Assembly (NCBI GenBank): GCA_000509105.1
Contig: BAIF02000066.1
Span: 1-64,000, forward strand
DNA length: 64,000 nt
DNA from: Clostridiales bacterium VE202-21
Lineage (GTDB): Bacteria; Bacillota; Clostridia; Lachnospirales; Lachnospiraceae
Direction of reading: 5' to 3'
Shown here: positions 51,836 to 60,714 of the stretch, piece after piece
Numbering within the stretch: the stretch's first letter is position 1
Layout: each line of letters opens with the position of its first letter
Made by a program: the position numbers and the translations under genes
The notes under the pieces: generated by a model
The model's input: the letters and a program-made list of their open reading frames with translations, nothing else
What the model was told of the DNA's origin: nothing
Databases searched by the model: none

Positions 51836-52729
51836 ATGTATATGTCAGTAAAACAGACCGCAGAGAAATGGGGCATTTCAGATAGAAGAGTACGAATATT
51901 ATGTTCAGAGGGGAAAATTCCAGGTGTTATTCGTGAGGGGCGCAGTTGGAAGGTTCCAGCAGAGGCGCAAAAACCGGAGGATGGCCGGTATAAGTCTGCG
52001 GAAAGCCTGCTTGAGAACATTGATAGGAAGAAAATAGAACTGGATTCCAGACGTCCTTTGACTGAGGGAGAGGTTGAGCGGCTGACAGAGGAATTTGTGG
52101 TTGAATTCACTTATAATTCCAATGCCATTGAGGGGAATACGCTGACTCTCCGTGAAACTGATATGGTACTGCGCGGTTTGACCATTGATCAGAAGCCTTT
52201 AAAAGATCATATGGAGGCGGTTGGACATAAGGAAGCCTTTGATTTTGTGAGGGAATTAGTGAAAGAACAGTCACCATTATCAGAAAGTATCATTAAACAA
52301 ATTCATTATTTAGTGTTGGCTGATAAAAAAGATGACAAGGGTGTATACAGAAAAGTTCCGGTAAGAATTATGGGGGCAAAACATGAGCCTGTACAGCCGT
52401 ATTTAATCCAGCCGAAGATGGAGCAGTTGCTGGAGGGTTATAGAAAAAGCCCAGAGCATATCATTCCCAGGCTTGCCTGGTTTCATATTGAATTTGAAGG
52501 CATTCACCCGTTTATCGATGGTAATGGCCGCACGGGGCGCTTGCTTGTGAATCTGGAATTGATGAAAGCAGGATATCCACCGATCGATATAAAATTTGCG
52601 GATCGAATTGCGTATTACAGTGCTTTTGACGAATACCATGTGAAGCATAATTGGGGAGCGATGGAGAAATTATTTGCGGGGTATGTGAATGAAAGACTGG
52701 ACAGCTATTTAGCAATGCTAAAAGAATAA
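51836..52729 (+). CDS. Fic family protein with N-terminal HTH, copy 2
   Basis: 297 residues. The HTH VKQTAEKWGISDRRVRILCS is followed by the linker GVIREGRSWKVPAEAQKP and a Fic domain with HPFIDGNGRTGRLLVN. The inhibitory motif is SNAIEG, again in a FTYNSN context as in copy 1. The DNA-binding halves of the two copies are similar but the Fic cores diverge. ATG 51836 follows GAGGTG; the longer frame runs through the promoter. Confidence 0.9.
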   Translation: MYMSVKQTAEKWGISDRRVRILCSEGKIPGVIREGRSWKVPAEAQKPEDGRYKSAESLLENIDRKKIELDSRRPLTEGEVERLTEEFVVEFTYNSNAIEGNTLTLRETDMVLRGLTIDQKPLKDHMEAVGHKEAFDFVRELVKEQSPLSESIIKQIHYLVLADKKDDKGVYRKVPVRIMGAKHEPVQPYLIQPKMEQLLEGYRKSPEHIIPRLAWFHIEFEGIHPFIDGNGRTGRLLVNLELMKAGYPPIDIKFADRIAYYSAFDEYHVKHNWGAMEKLFAGYVNERLDSYLAMLKE

Positions 52730-52752
52730 ATATTGTTGTATGGGAGATAAAA

Positions 52753-52884
52753 ATGTTTGTTTCAGAATACTTTGGCTTTGATAATGAACTGAATGTTAAG
52801 AATGTATTTGAATGTATATTAGATAAAGATAGCCTATTTTTTATTAACCTGAAATGTGTTATTCAAAAGCTGGAAGGAATATAA
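52753..52884 (+). pseudogene. 5' stub of a truncated gene
   Basis: A 43-codon frame starting MFVSEYFGFDNELNVKNVFE with CILDKDSLFFINLK. This N-terminus resembles a family of larger phage-or-defence-associated proteins with a KDSHFFIN-type motif, but I cannot name it. The frame stops right before the phosphatase gene, whose ribosome site GGAAGGAA lies inside the stub. Probably a deletion remnant; a genuine small protein is less likely. Confidence 0.4.
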
Positions 52885-52889
52885 TCAAG

Positions 52890-53354
52890 ATGAAAAAAAT
52901 ACTATTTATCTGCCACGGCAACATCTGCCGTTCCCCCATGGCAGAATTTGTTTTCCGCGACATGGTCCAAAAGAGAGGATTAGCCAATTCATTTTCCATA
53001 GCCTCAGCAGCCACAAGCCGCGAGGAAGAAGGCAACCCAGTCCATTACGGTACAGTCCAAAAGTTAAAGACCCAAGGCATCAGTACAGCCGGCAAATATG
53101 CAGTTCAAATGCAAAAGAAGGATTACGCCGCATACGACTACATCATAGGCATGGAGTACCGCAATATCCGTAACATCCACCGCATCATAGGATCCGACCC
53201 AGACCACAAGGTACACCGCCTTCTAGACTTTACCGTCAATCCCCGTGATATTGCCGACCCCTGGTACACAGGCAATTTCGACAGAACGTACGACGATATA
53301 GTAGAAGGATGCGAAGGTCTGCTATTACATATCCTGGAAAATGAAAAAATTTAG
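52890..53354 (+). CDS. low-molecular-weight protein-tyrosine phosphatase
   Basis: 154 residues. The catalytic P-loop CHGNICRSPMAEF lies at the N-terminus and the general acid Asp in IADPWYTGNFDRTYDDI at the C-terminus, as in the LMW-PTP family. ATG 52890 gives the canonical start MKKILFICHGN. The gene, and the next one, use many C-ending codons, so the coding strand is C-rich rather than G-rich like its neighbours. Role unknown, often linked to exopolysaccharide control. Confidence 0.93.
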   Translation: MKKILFICHGNICRSPMAEFVFRDMVQKRGLANSFSIASAATSREEEGNPVHYGTVQKLKTQGISTAGKYAVQMQKKDYAAYDYIIGMEYRNIRNIHRIIGSDPDHKVHRLLDFTVNPRDIADPWYTGNFDRTYDDIVEGCEGLLLHILENEKI

Positions 53355-53417
53355 CTGCGAAACAGATCCCGCCTGTTTTCACCGTAACATAAAATCACCA
53401 GAATTAGGAGATTAAGT

Positions 53418-54125
53418 ATGAGATTAGAGCAGTTAAATCCCGTACTCCACTTGGAAGATTACGAAGACATACCTGAAGACATTCTCCTCTGGAAGGATGA
53501 TTCAGAGCTGCAGCAAGGGGCCGGATGGCTCCGGATCGCCAAGAAGATTCAAACAGCCGAGAGTCCGCAGCTAGACAAGCGGCCATATACAACAGAGGGC
53601 GTCCCAATACCAAATCAGCCGTGCAATCAGCCGTGCGTAAAGGTCCCGTCCCCGCACAAGCTGTGTGTCGGCATAGGACAATATCACACAGAGATGGATG
53701 GAAACATCTATCTCTGTGTTCTTCTAAGCAGAGATACAAGAGAAGTCTTATCCTGTTCATTCGGTGTATACCGTTCCCCGGAATTAGTACAAAAAGCCCT
53801 GGAACTATTTTTCGAAATATACGATTATCCGAACCAAAACGGACAGGAAAAATACCGGGAAATATTACTTCTCACCAGCAGAAATCCGATTTACCAGAAA
53901 ACGCGTTACACTGACATCCTCAGCAGATTTCCAATAGTACCAGTAATGCCCCCTCCCGGAAGCCGGGGCCAGGCGGCCATAATAAGCACGTATTTTTCTC
54001 AGCTGATGAGGAGGAAGGGCAGGACCATATTCTATACATGGCATGATGCGATAGACTGGATTTCCGACGATATCACATGTTATAATGAACGGCAAAGATA
54101 CAAAAGCGGACAAGTAATTTCATAA
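53418..54125 (+). CDS. IS3-type integrase-core-like protein without catalytic residues
   Basis: 235 residues. From about residue 90 it follows the rve/IS3 transposase core: HTEMDGNIYLCVLLSRDTRE matches the strand region around the first Asp, LTSRNPIYQ stands where HSDRGSQY is expected, and GQAAIISTYFSQLMRR where DNAVIESFFSTLK is expected, then CYNERQRYKSG like WYNNxRxHSxLG. All three DDE acids are replaced. No inverted repeats or partner orfA are seen. It has a good ribosome site (AGGAG) and an open frame, so it looks like a domesticated protein rather than decay. Fit is by eye and needs confirmation. Confidence 0.55.
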   Translation: MRLEQLNPVLHLEDYEDIPEDILLWKDDSELQQGAGWLRIAKKIQTAESPQLDKRPYTTEGVPIPNQPCNQPCVKVPSPHKLCVGIGQYHTEMDGNIYLCVLLSRDTREVLSCSFGVYRSPELVQKALELFFEIYDYPNQNGQEKYREILLLTSRNPIYQKTRYTDILSRFPIVPVMPPPGSRGQAAIISTYFSQLMRRKGRTIFYTWHDAIDWISDDITCYNERQRYKSGQVIS

Positions 54126-54150
54126 AGTATTCAGAAGAGAAGGTGTTTAT

Positions 54151-57100
54151 ATGTACATAGCAGATTTGCATATCCATTCCCATTATTCCCGTGCAACCAG
54201 CAGGGACTGTAATCTGGAAAACCTGGACTTATGGGCGAGACGAAAGGGAATTCACATTGTCGGAACCGGTGATTTTACCCATCCGGCCTGGCGGGAAGAA
54301 ATGCTGGAAAAGCTCCAGCCGGCGGAAGAAGGGCTTTACACTTTGAAAGAAGAATACCGCATATCAGACGGCTCTGTAGCGGATGTGATGATCCCAAGGT
54401 TTGTAATCACAGGAGAAATCAGTTCTATCTATAAGAAGTACGACAGAGTCCGGAAGGTACACAGCCTGATTTTGCTGCCGGGCCTGGAGGACGCGGAGAT
54501 ACTGGCAAGAAAGCTGGAGATCATTGGAAATATCCATTCAGACGGGCGGCCGATCCTGGGGCTGGACTGTCATGATCTGCTGGAAATTATGTTGGAGTTG
54601 TGTCCCGGTGCAATTTATGTGCCCGCTCATATCTGGACACCTCATTTTTCCCTTTTCGGTGCTTTCTCAGGATTCGATTCGGTGGAGGAGTGCTTTGGGG
54701 ATTTAGCAGGACATATCCATGCTATGGAGACCGGCCTGTCCTCTGACCCGCCGATGAACTGGCGGATTTCTGCGCTGGATCAGTATCAGCTGATTTCCAA
54801 CTCAGATGCGCATTCCCCGGCTAAATTGGGCCGTGAAGCTAATCTGCTGGATATCGGGCTTTCGTTTACAGAACTCAGGGAGGCCATACAGACCGGAAAA
54901 GGCCTGCATGGAACGATTGAGTTTTTCCCCGAAGAAGGAAAATACCATTACGACGGCCACCGAAAATGCGGCATCTGCCTGACGCCCGCGGAGACGATAA
55001 AATATGGGGGCGTCTGCCCCGTATGCGGCCGAAAGCTGACAATCGGAGTGTCGCATCGGGTAGAACAGCTGGCTGACCGCGAAGAAGGCTATGTTCGGAC
55101 TGGGGCGAAAGGTTTTGAGAGCCTGGTGCCTCTGCCGGAAGTGATTGGAGCATCCCTGGGGCACTCTGCGGCGAGTACAAAAGTACAGAAGGAGTATCAG
55201 AATATGCTGCGTACATTGGGACCGGAGTTCGAAATACTGCGGACGGTTCCTGAGGAAGAAGTGAAAAAAATATCGGGTCATCTGATTGCGGAAGGAATCC
55301 GAAGACTGAGAGATGGGAAGGTAGAGCGCAATCCGGGATTTGATGGAGAGTATGGGACAATTCAATTATTTACGCAGGACGAGATCGACCGTTTGGATGG
55401 GCAAATGAGTTTCTTTGATGCCCTTTGTATCCAGGCAGCAGAGACGGTAGAGAAACGCATCAACGAAGAGGGGAATCAGGCTGATAAGCCACAGATGTCC
55501 GGTGACGGCAAGGAGACTGCAGCGGAAACAGGGGCGGAAAATGTTGTACCAGAGAGCATGGCAGACGGTGAGAAAACTGTAGGGGAAGCGGACAGCCAGA
55601 ACCAATCGGCGGGGCTCAACCCGGAACAGGAACAGGCAGTTCGTGCCGTGGGCAGCGCAATTGCCGTGGTTGCCGGGCCAGGTACCGGAAAAACAAAGAC
55701 TCTGATATCAAGGATTTTACATATGCTGGAGGTGCGAAAGGTAAAGCCTTCTGAAATTACTGCGGTTACATTTACAAATAAGGCGGCAGGGGAGCTGATG
55801 GAAAGAATCAAAAAGGCGATTGGCAGAACCAGAAATCTGAACAAAATGCAGGTAGGGACTTTCCACGCGATCTGCCTGAATTTCCTGAAAAAACAGGGGA
55901 TCGAATTTTCACTGGCGGATGATGCGGCCTCAATGGAGGCGGCAGGAAGGGCATTGGACGAAACCGGGCTGAAGATGAAGCCAAAAGAACTGCTCCGGGT
56001 GGTTTCCCTTCTCAAATCGGGAATGTCCCCCGAAGAGATGCAGACCAGGCTGGTGCAAAACGGTGCGGATGAAGAGGAGACGGATATGCCTCTGAACTGG
56101 CAGGAAGGAGCGGATGCGTACCAGAGGATTCTTCAGGAACAGAAGCTGTTGGATTTTGACGACCTGCTTCTGGAGACATTAAAGCGAATGGAACAGGGAG
56201 TCGCGCAGGAAGGATGGGAAAAAGGGTTTTCCTATCTGCTTGTCGATGAATTTCAGGATATCAGTCCCATACAGTACCGTCTTATTCAGGCTTGGAACAA
56301 AGGCGGAAGGGAGCTGTTTGTAATTGGGGATCCGGATCAGTCCATCTATGGTTTCCGTGGATCGGATGCGCGTTGTTTTGAAAAGCTGAAACAGGATTAT
56401 CCGGATATGCAGGAGATCCGGCTTGCATGGAACTACCGCTGTATACCTTCCGTACTTCATGCGGCTGCGTCTGTTATTTCACACAATCCGGGACCGGAGA
56501 GACGGCTTTTGCCCCACAGGCAGGAAGAAATGCCGGTACGCGTAGTAAAAGCAGCAAGCGAGATGGCAGAGGCCATATTTACAGCAAAGGAGATCAATAG
56601 GCTTACAGGCGGAATCGGCATGCTGGAAGCCCAGGAGATTGGCGCCGGAAGCGGAAAAGAACGGGGATTCGGTGACATCGCCGTGCTCTACCGCACACAC
56701 CGGCAGGCTGACCTGTTGGAGAGATGCCTCAGAAAAGAAGGAATCCCATATGTTACAGCGGGAAGAGAAGCATTTCTGGCTGAGGATGAAGTAAGAGGGA
56801 GCATATCCTTCTTCAAATGCCTGGCGAATCCGGCGGATGAGTTTTCTAAGAAAATATCCCTGAAGCTGTTATGGGATATGGAAATCAATGTGGTGGCAGA
56901 AGGCGTATTTCAGGCAATGGCAGAAAAGTTCAGACCCCTCTATGCAAAAAGCAGAACTCAGAAGTTCCTGGAGAAATGGATAGAAGAAATGCAGATGCAG
57001 GATAGCAGTGCGATGAAAAAACTTGCGGGCATGACGGTGTTCTATAAAAATATGGATGAATTTATGGAGGCGCTGAGCATGGGTGTGGAGAGCGATTTAA

Positions 57101-57432
57101 AACGCTGCGGTGACAAGCGCTATACAGGCGAGGCGGTCACGCTTATGACGCTTCACGGGGCAAAAGGACTGGAGTTTCCTGTAACATTCATCTATGGTGT
57201 CAGAAAAGGGCTTATCCCCTTTGAAAAAGACGATACTGTTGATACAGAAGAGGAGCGCAGGCTTTTCTATGTTGGTATGACAAGGGCGAAAGACGAACTG
57301 ATACTGACAACTTCCCAGGAAGAATCCGGATTTCTCGCGGAACTGCCTGAGGAGGAAATCTGCCGGGAGCGGGCAGACAAACGTAAAAATGCGGACAGTG
57401 GGAAACAGATGAGTCTGTTCGATTTTCTATAA
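54151..57432 (+). CDS. PHP-domain / UvrD-family helicase fusion
   Basis: 1093 residues. Residues 1-430 are a PHP-type metallo-domain (DLHIHSHYSRATSRDC, TGDFTHPAW, ISNSDAHSPAKLGREAN) with a CxxC zinc pair (CGICLTP, CPVCGRKL). An acidic linker (430-490) leads to a superfamily 1A helicase: Walker A AGPGTGKTKT, TFTNKAAGELMERI, LLVDEFQDISPIQ, GDPDQSIYGFRG, LAWNYRC, and TLHGAKGLEFPVTF, then FYVGMTRAKDEL. The C-terminus QMSLFDFL is a sliding-clamp-binding motif; QMSFFDAL near 427 is a second candidate. Likely a repair helicase working at the clamp. Such PHP-UvrD fusions are found in Firmicutes. Confidence 0.92.
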   Translation: MYIADLHIHSHYSRATSRDCNLENLDLWARRKGIHIVGTGDFTHPAWREEMLEKLQPAEEGLYTLKEEYRISDGSVADVMIPRFVITGEISSIYKKYDRVRKVHSLILLPGLEDAEILARKLEIIGNIHSDGRPILGLDCHDLLEIMLELCPGAIYVPAHIWTPHFSLFGAFSGFDSVEECFGDLAGHIHAMETGLSSDPPMNWRISALDQYQLISNSDAHSPAKLGREANLLDIGLSFTELREAIQTGKGLHGTIEFFPEEGKYHYDGHRKCGICLTPAETIKYGGVCPVCGRKLTIGVSHRVEQLADREEGYVRTGAKGFESLVPLPEVIGASLGHSAASTKVQKEYQNMLRTLGPEFEILRTVPEEEVKKISGHLIAEGIRRLRDGKVERNPGFDGEYGTIQLFTQDEIDRLDGQMSFFDALCIQAAETVEKRINEEGNQADKPQMSGDGKETAAETGAENVVPESMADGEKTVGEADSQNQSAGLNPEQEQAVRAVGSAIAVVAGPGTGKTKTLISRILHMLEVRKVKPSEITAVTFTNKAAGELMERIKKAIGRTRNLNKMQVGTFHAICLNFLKKQGIEFSLADDAASMEAAGRALDETGLKMKPKELLRVVSLLKSGMSPEEMQTRLVQNGADEEETDMPLNWQEGADAYQRILQEQKLLDFDDLLLETLKRMEQGVAQEGWEKGFSYLLVDEFQDISPIQYRLIQAWNKGGRELFVIGDPDQSIYGFRGSDARCFEKLKQDYPDMQEIRLAWNYRCIPSVLHAAASVISHNPGPERRLLPHRQEEMPVRVVKAASEMAEAIFTAKEINRLTGGIGMLEAQEIGAGSGKERGFGDIAVLYRTHRQADLLERCLRKEGIPYVTAGREAFLAEDEVRGSISFFKCLANPADEFSKKISLKLLWDMEINVVAEGVFQAMAEKFRPLYAKSRTQKFLEKWIEEMQMQDSSAMKKLAGMTVFYKNMDEFMEALSMGVESDLKRCGDKRYTGEAVTLMTLHGAKGLEFPVTFIYGVRKGLIPFEKDDTVDTEEERRLFYVGMTRAKDELILTTSQEESGFLAELPEEEICRERADKRKNADSGKQMSLFDFL

Positions 57433-57560
57433 AACCGGACAGCGGATAAACACTCAAAAAGGGTGTCTTAAAACTTTCTTTTGTTCATAATTTGGACAAG
57501 CAGGGCATATAATATCTCATATTTGTAATAGTGCCGGGAATGCGGCTGAAAAGGAGAATT

Positions 57561-58526
57561 ATGGACAAGAAGAAAATCAGAGGAATAGCGGGAATAGCCG
57601 TTGTGTTAGCAGTGGCTGCGGCCGGAGTCTTTATCTATTCGGCCAGGAAGCCGGAACGGGCAGCAGGAAAGCAGGTAATGGCCGATCAGGTCAGCCGGCA
57701 GGCTTCATCACAGACAGAAACTCCGAAAGCCGGTGCTGAGAAACTTAATAACGGAGACACTCCCAAAGCTGGCTTAGCGGAATCATACACGGAGGAATCA
57801 AATACTGAAGAATCAAATACCAAGAAATCAGATCCTGTAAAATCGGACACTCAGGAACCAGATCCTGCAACAGAACCTGAGAAAACAGAGGACCAGATCA
57901 TCATAGCGCTGGATCCAGGCCATCAGGGACCGGATGCGGGAATGATGGGAGAAGAAGAGGACGGACCGGGCTCCGGTATCATGAAGGCGAAGACAACATC
58001 AGGCACTGCAGGCCGTTTTACCGGACTTGCCGAATATCAGCTCAACCTGGATATAGCCAAGCAGGTAAAAGCGTGTTTGGCTGAACGTGGTTTCCAGGTG
58101 GTGATGACCCGCGAAAACCATGAAACATCGGTCAGCAACCAGGACCGTGCAAAGATTGCAAATGAATCCGGAGCAGAACTTTGTGTAAGGATTCATGCAA
58201 ACGGCAGTGAGAGTCCAGAGAGTGCCGGTGCCCTGTGTCTGGTTATGTCACCGGATAATCCTTATGCGGGAGGCCTGTACGAGGAGAGTTTCCGGCTCGC
58301 AGAGAAAGTCCTGAATTCATACTGCGCAGCCACCGGTATTTATAACAGAGGCGTTCAGACAGACGATACCATGACCGGAATCAATTGGAGCCAGGTTCCG
58401 GTTATAATCCTTGAGATGGGATTTATGACCAACCAGCAGGATGATATGCAGATGGCAGATCCGGAATTTCAGCAAAAAATGGCTGAAGGGATAGCAAACG
58501 GTATTGAGTCATACATTAGAGAATGA
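57561..58526 (+). CDS. N-acetylmuramoyl-L-alanine amidase (Amidase_3), membrane anchored
   Basis: 321 residues. A signal anchor (IAGIAVVLAVAAAGVFIYSA) is followed by a low-complexity Ser/Thr/Glu/Pro linker with an EESNT repeat, then the zinc amidase: IIIALDPGHQGPDAG (His), GLAEYQLNLDIAKQ (Glu), CVRIHANGSES (His) and VPVIILEMGFMTNQQDD (catalytic Glu). It cleaves the amide between muramic acid and L-alanine in peptidoglycan. ATG 57561 follows AAGGAG. Role could be growth, division or sporulation. Confidence 0.93.
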   Translation: MDKKKIRGIAGIAVVLAVAAAGVFIYSARKPERAAGKQVMADQVSRQASSQTETPKAGAEKLNNGDTPKAGLAESYTEESNTEESNTKKSDPVKSDTQEPDPATEPEKTEDQIIIALDPGHQGPDAGMMGEEEDGPGSGIMKAKTTSGTAGRFTGLAEYQLNLDIAKQVKACLAERGFQVVMTRENHETSVSNQDRAKIANESGAELCVRIHANGSESPESAGALCLVMSPDNPYAGGLYEESFRLAEKVLNSYCAATGIYNRGVQTDDTMTGINWSQVPVIILEMGFMTNQQDDMQMADPEFQQKMAEGIANGIESYIRE

Positions 58527-58594
58527 GTTGACGATGAAACGGATGAGGAGTGGGATCCTTTCTTGGTCTGCAAATTCAAGAATAGTAAGAGGTG

Positions 58595-58657
58595 ACACAC
58601 AAAATCAGCCGGCAAAAGTTGATTATAGTTCAATTTTTGCCGGCTGATTTTGTGTGT
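58595..58657. repeat. perfect 23-bp inverted repeat
   Basis: The arm at 58595-58617 (starting ACACACAAAATCAGCC) is exactly complementary to the arm at 58635-58657, with a 17-base loop. It lies 68 bp after the amidase gene. The perfect, long stem is unusual for an intrinsic terminator; the T-tract is inside the arm rather than after it. It could be a terminator, an RNase III site or one end of a small mobile element. Confidence 0.75.
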
Positions 58658-58863
58658 CTTCTTTTACTGCTGTTTAGCACAGCGGTCAGAATCCCCAACA
58701 GAAAGATGCTTCCGTCTGCGTCCCGTCCCACGCCAGGCGTCCTCACTTTCATCTTCCCCACATGGAAACTCAGCCCCTTATTTGGGCAGGTTAGTTTATG
58801 GGGATTGTTTTTCCAACTTTGAGCAAGTATAGTTAATACAGAAATTGAAAGGGGGAGGGCTTT
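58658..58863 (+). promoter_or_regulatory. promoter region of the LytTR operon
   Basis: TTGTTT (58805-58810), 17-bp spacer and TATAGT (58828-58833), with GGGGGAGGG as ribosome site. Upstream (58660-58790) is C-rich sequence with no gene I can support. Confidence 0.55.
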
Positions 58864-59304
58864 TTGAAAATCTCGATTCATACGGACAGCCAGATTGATG
58901 AGACTGAGATACAGATTACCTGCCGGCATTTGACTCCGCAGCTGGAGCGGGTGATTTCGATCCTGCGCATTTTAGATTTTAAGCTGCTGGGAGAGAAGGA
59001 CGGAGAAGCGCATATACTGGACATTTCTAAGATCCTTTATATTGACACGGCAGATAAGAAAACTTTTTTGTATACCAAGGACGATGTTTTTGAATCTTGC
59101 TTAAAATTGTATGAGCTTGAGGAGGAACTGAAAGAGTTCGATTTTTTTCGGGCAGGAAAGTCCTGCATTATTAATCTGCGGCAAATCCAGAAGATCCGTG
59201 CGGATCTGGACAGGAAGCTGCGGGTAACGATGACAAACGGGGAGCAGCTGACCGTGTCCAGGCAGTATGCGGACTATGTGCGAAAGAAACTGGGGGTGAA
59301 ATAA
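58864..59304 (+). CDS. LytTR-type DNA-binding regulator
   Basis: 146 residues with a short N-terminal part and a C-terminal LytTR domain (ISKILYIDTADKKTFLYTKD, then FFRAGKSCIINLRQIQKIRA and TVSRQYADYVRKKLG). There is no receiver domain. The start is TTG at 58864 after AAAGGGGGAGGG; the first residues read LKISIHTDSQIDETE. Together with the following DUF3021 membrane protein and ABC exporter it makes a common, self-regulating Firmicutes unit. Confidence 0.9.
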   Translation: MKISIHTDSQIDETEIQITCRHLTPQLERVISILRILDFKLLGEKDGEAHILDISKILYIDTADKKTFLYTKDDVFESCLKLYELEEELKEFDFFRAGKSCIINLRQIQKIRADLDRKLRVTMTNGEQLTVSRQYADYVRKKLGVK

Positions 59305-59802
59305 ATGGAAGAAAAAAAGAATTTTTTTGACTTTGCGGAAAATGTACTTTGTACATTTGGGTTTATGATGATCCTGATGCTGATCTTTACTTTTGCTTTC
59401 GGAGAAGAGACCCGCACTCTTTCCACGATGTTCAGGCTGGGCGGGAGAGGGATTGCGCTGGCTACGATGTGCCAGTATCTGGGATTAGCCGTACTGATCA
59501 CCGGGATAAGGTTTCTTTTCTTTTCAGAAAGGGCGGCAAAATATATGCCGGAATTGTACCGGATCTGCCTGATGCTGCTTTGTTCTGTCTTGGTAATTGT
59601 ACTTTTTATTATTCTGTTTCGATGGTTCCCGGTTCATATGTGGCAGGCCTGGGTGATGTTTGTTTTATGCTTTGCAATATGTTTTGGGGCCAGTGTCTGG
59701 ATTATGTCTGTTAAGAACCGGATGGAAAATGAAAAACTGGAGGAAAGCCTGGAGCATCTGAAGGAAAGGTGGAAGGAGGATCAGGATGGAAAACGCGATT
59801 AG
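59305..59802 (+). CDS. DUF3021 membrane protein
   Basis: 165 residues, four membrane segments (e.g. VLCTFGFMMILMLIFTFAFG and LYRICLMLLCSVLVIVLFII) and a charged C-terminal helix. DUF3021 proteins almost always follow a LytTR regulator, and probably hold it inactive at the membrane until a signal arrives. The start codon directly follows the LytTR stop, and its end overlaps the ABC ATPase start by 17 bases. Confidence 0.88.
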   Translation: MEEKKNFFDFAENVLCTFGFMMILMLIFTFAFGEETRTLSTMFRLGGRGIALATMCQYLGLAVLITGIRFLFFSERAAKYMPELYRICLMLLCSVLVIVLFIILFRWFPVHMWQAWVMFVLCFAICFGASVWIMSVKNRMENEKLEESLEHLKERWKEDQDGKRD

Positions 59803-60637
59803 TATCAGAGGGGTCAGCAAATCATTTTACGAAAAGCAAGTGCTTAGAGAGATCTCTATAGAGATCCATAAGGGGGAAGTCTTTGGCCTGCTGGGGCCTT
59901 CCGGAGCTGGGAAAACGACGCTGATTAAGTTAATTACCGGTCAGTTAAAGGCGGACCGGGGGAAGATCCGGGTACTGGGGCTGCCGGTTACTGAGCGGAC
60001 CAAAATCTACAGCCAGATGGGGGCTATGCTGGATGATTCAGGTGTTTATGAAAGATTGAGCTGTTACGACAATTTGAAGCTGTTTACTGATATCCACGGG
60101 ATTCCGAAAAGCCGGATTCGGGAAGTACTGCGCCAGGTAGGCCTGGACGGAGAAGGCCGTACGGCTGCGTCCAGCCTGTCCAAGGGGATGCGCCAGCGTC
60201 TGGTCTTCGCCAGGGCGATTCTGCAGGAACCAAAGCTGTTATTCATGGATGAACCGACCGGTGCCCTGGATCCGGCCATGACGGCGGAAATACACGGGCT
60301 GATTCGTGAGCAGAAAGAAAATGGCGCTACCATATTTCTGACTACTCATAATATGGAGGAGGCGGCAAAGCTGTGTGACCATATCGCGCTGATCCATCAG
60401 GGAAAGATTGTGGAATACGGTGAACCGGACGCGTTGTGCCGCAAGTATAATGAATTGAATCAGATTCAAATTTTATTTAAAAACGGAGAGATGCTGACTC
60501 TGCCCAATTCTCCAGAGGCTGCTGACACGATATCATCCTCCTTCCGGCAGGGAGAGGTAGAGAGCATCCATTCAACAGAGCCGGATCTGGAAACTGTATT
60601 TATGAAACTGACAGGAAGAAGCCTGGTGAAAGGCTGA
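59786..60637 (+). CDS. ABC transporter ATPase (DrrA/CcmA-like)
   Basis: 283 residues. Walker A GPSGAGKTT, signature SLSKGMRQRL, Walker B LLFMDEPTGALD and the H-loop TTHNME are intact; a C-terminal extension of about 65 residues follows. It partners the ABC-2 permease downstream. The substrate is unknown; such LytTR-controlled exporters often give protection against antimicrobial peptides or bacteriocins. Confidence 0.92.
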   Translation: MENAISIRGVSKSFYEKQVLREISIEIHKGEVFGLLGPSGAGKTTLIKLITGQLKADRGKIRVLGLPVTERTKIYSQMGAMLDDSGVYERLSCYDNLKLFTDIHGIPKSRIREVLRQVGLDGEGRTAASSLSKGMRQRLVFARAILQEPKLLFMDEPTGALDPAMTAEIHGLIREQKENGATIFLTTHNMEEAAKLCDHIALIHQGKIVEYGEPDALCRKYNELNQIQILFKNGEMLTLPNSPEAADTISSSFRQGEVESIHSTEPDLETVFMKLTGRSLVKG

Positions 60638-60714
60638 AACAGGCAGTCACCTTGCAAAAACTGATATTGAAGAAGCGCTGCAGGGAGGTCTGTACGATAT
60701 ATTAGGAGGCAGAT

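Noticed and set aside
58592-58929. Plus- and minus-strand frames after the amidase
   Set aside because: They run through the 23-bp inverted repeat and the LytTR promoter and have no family pattern.
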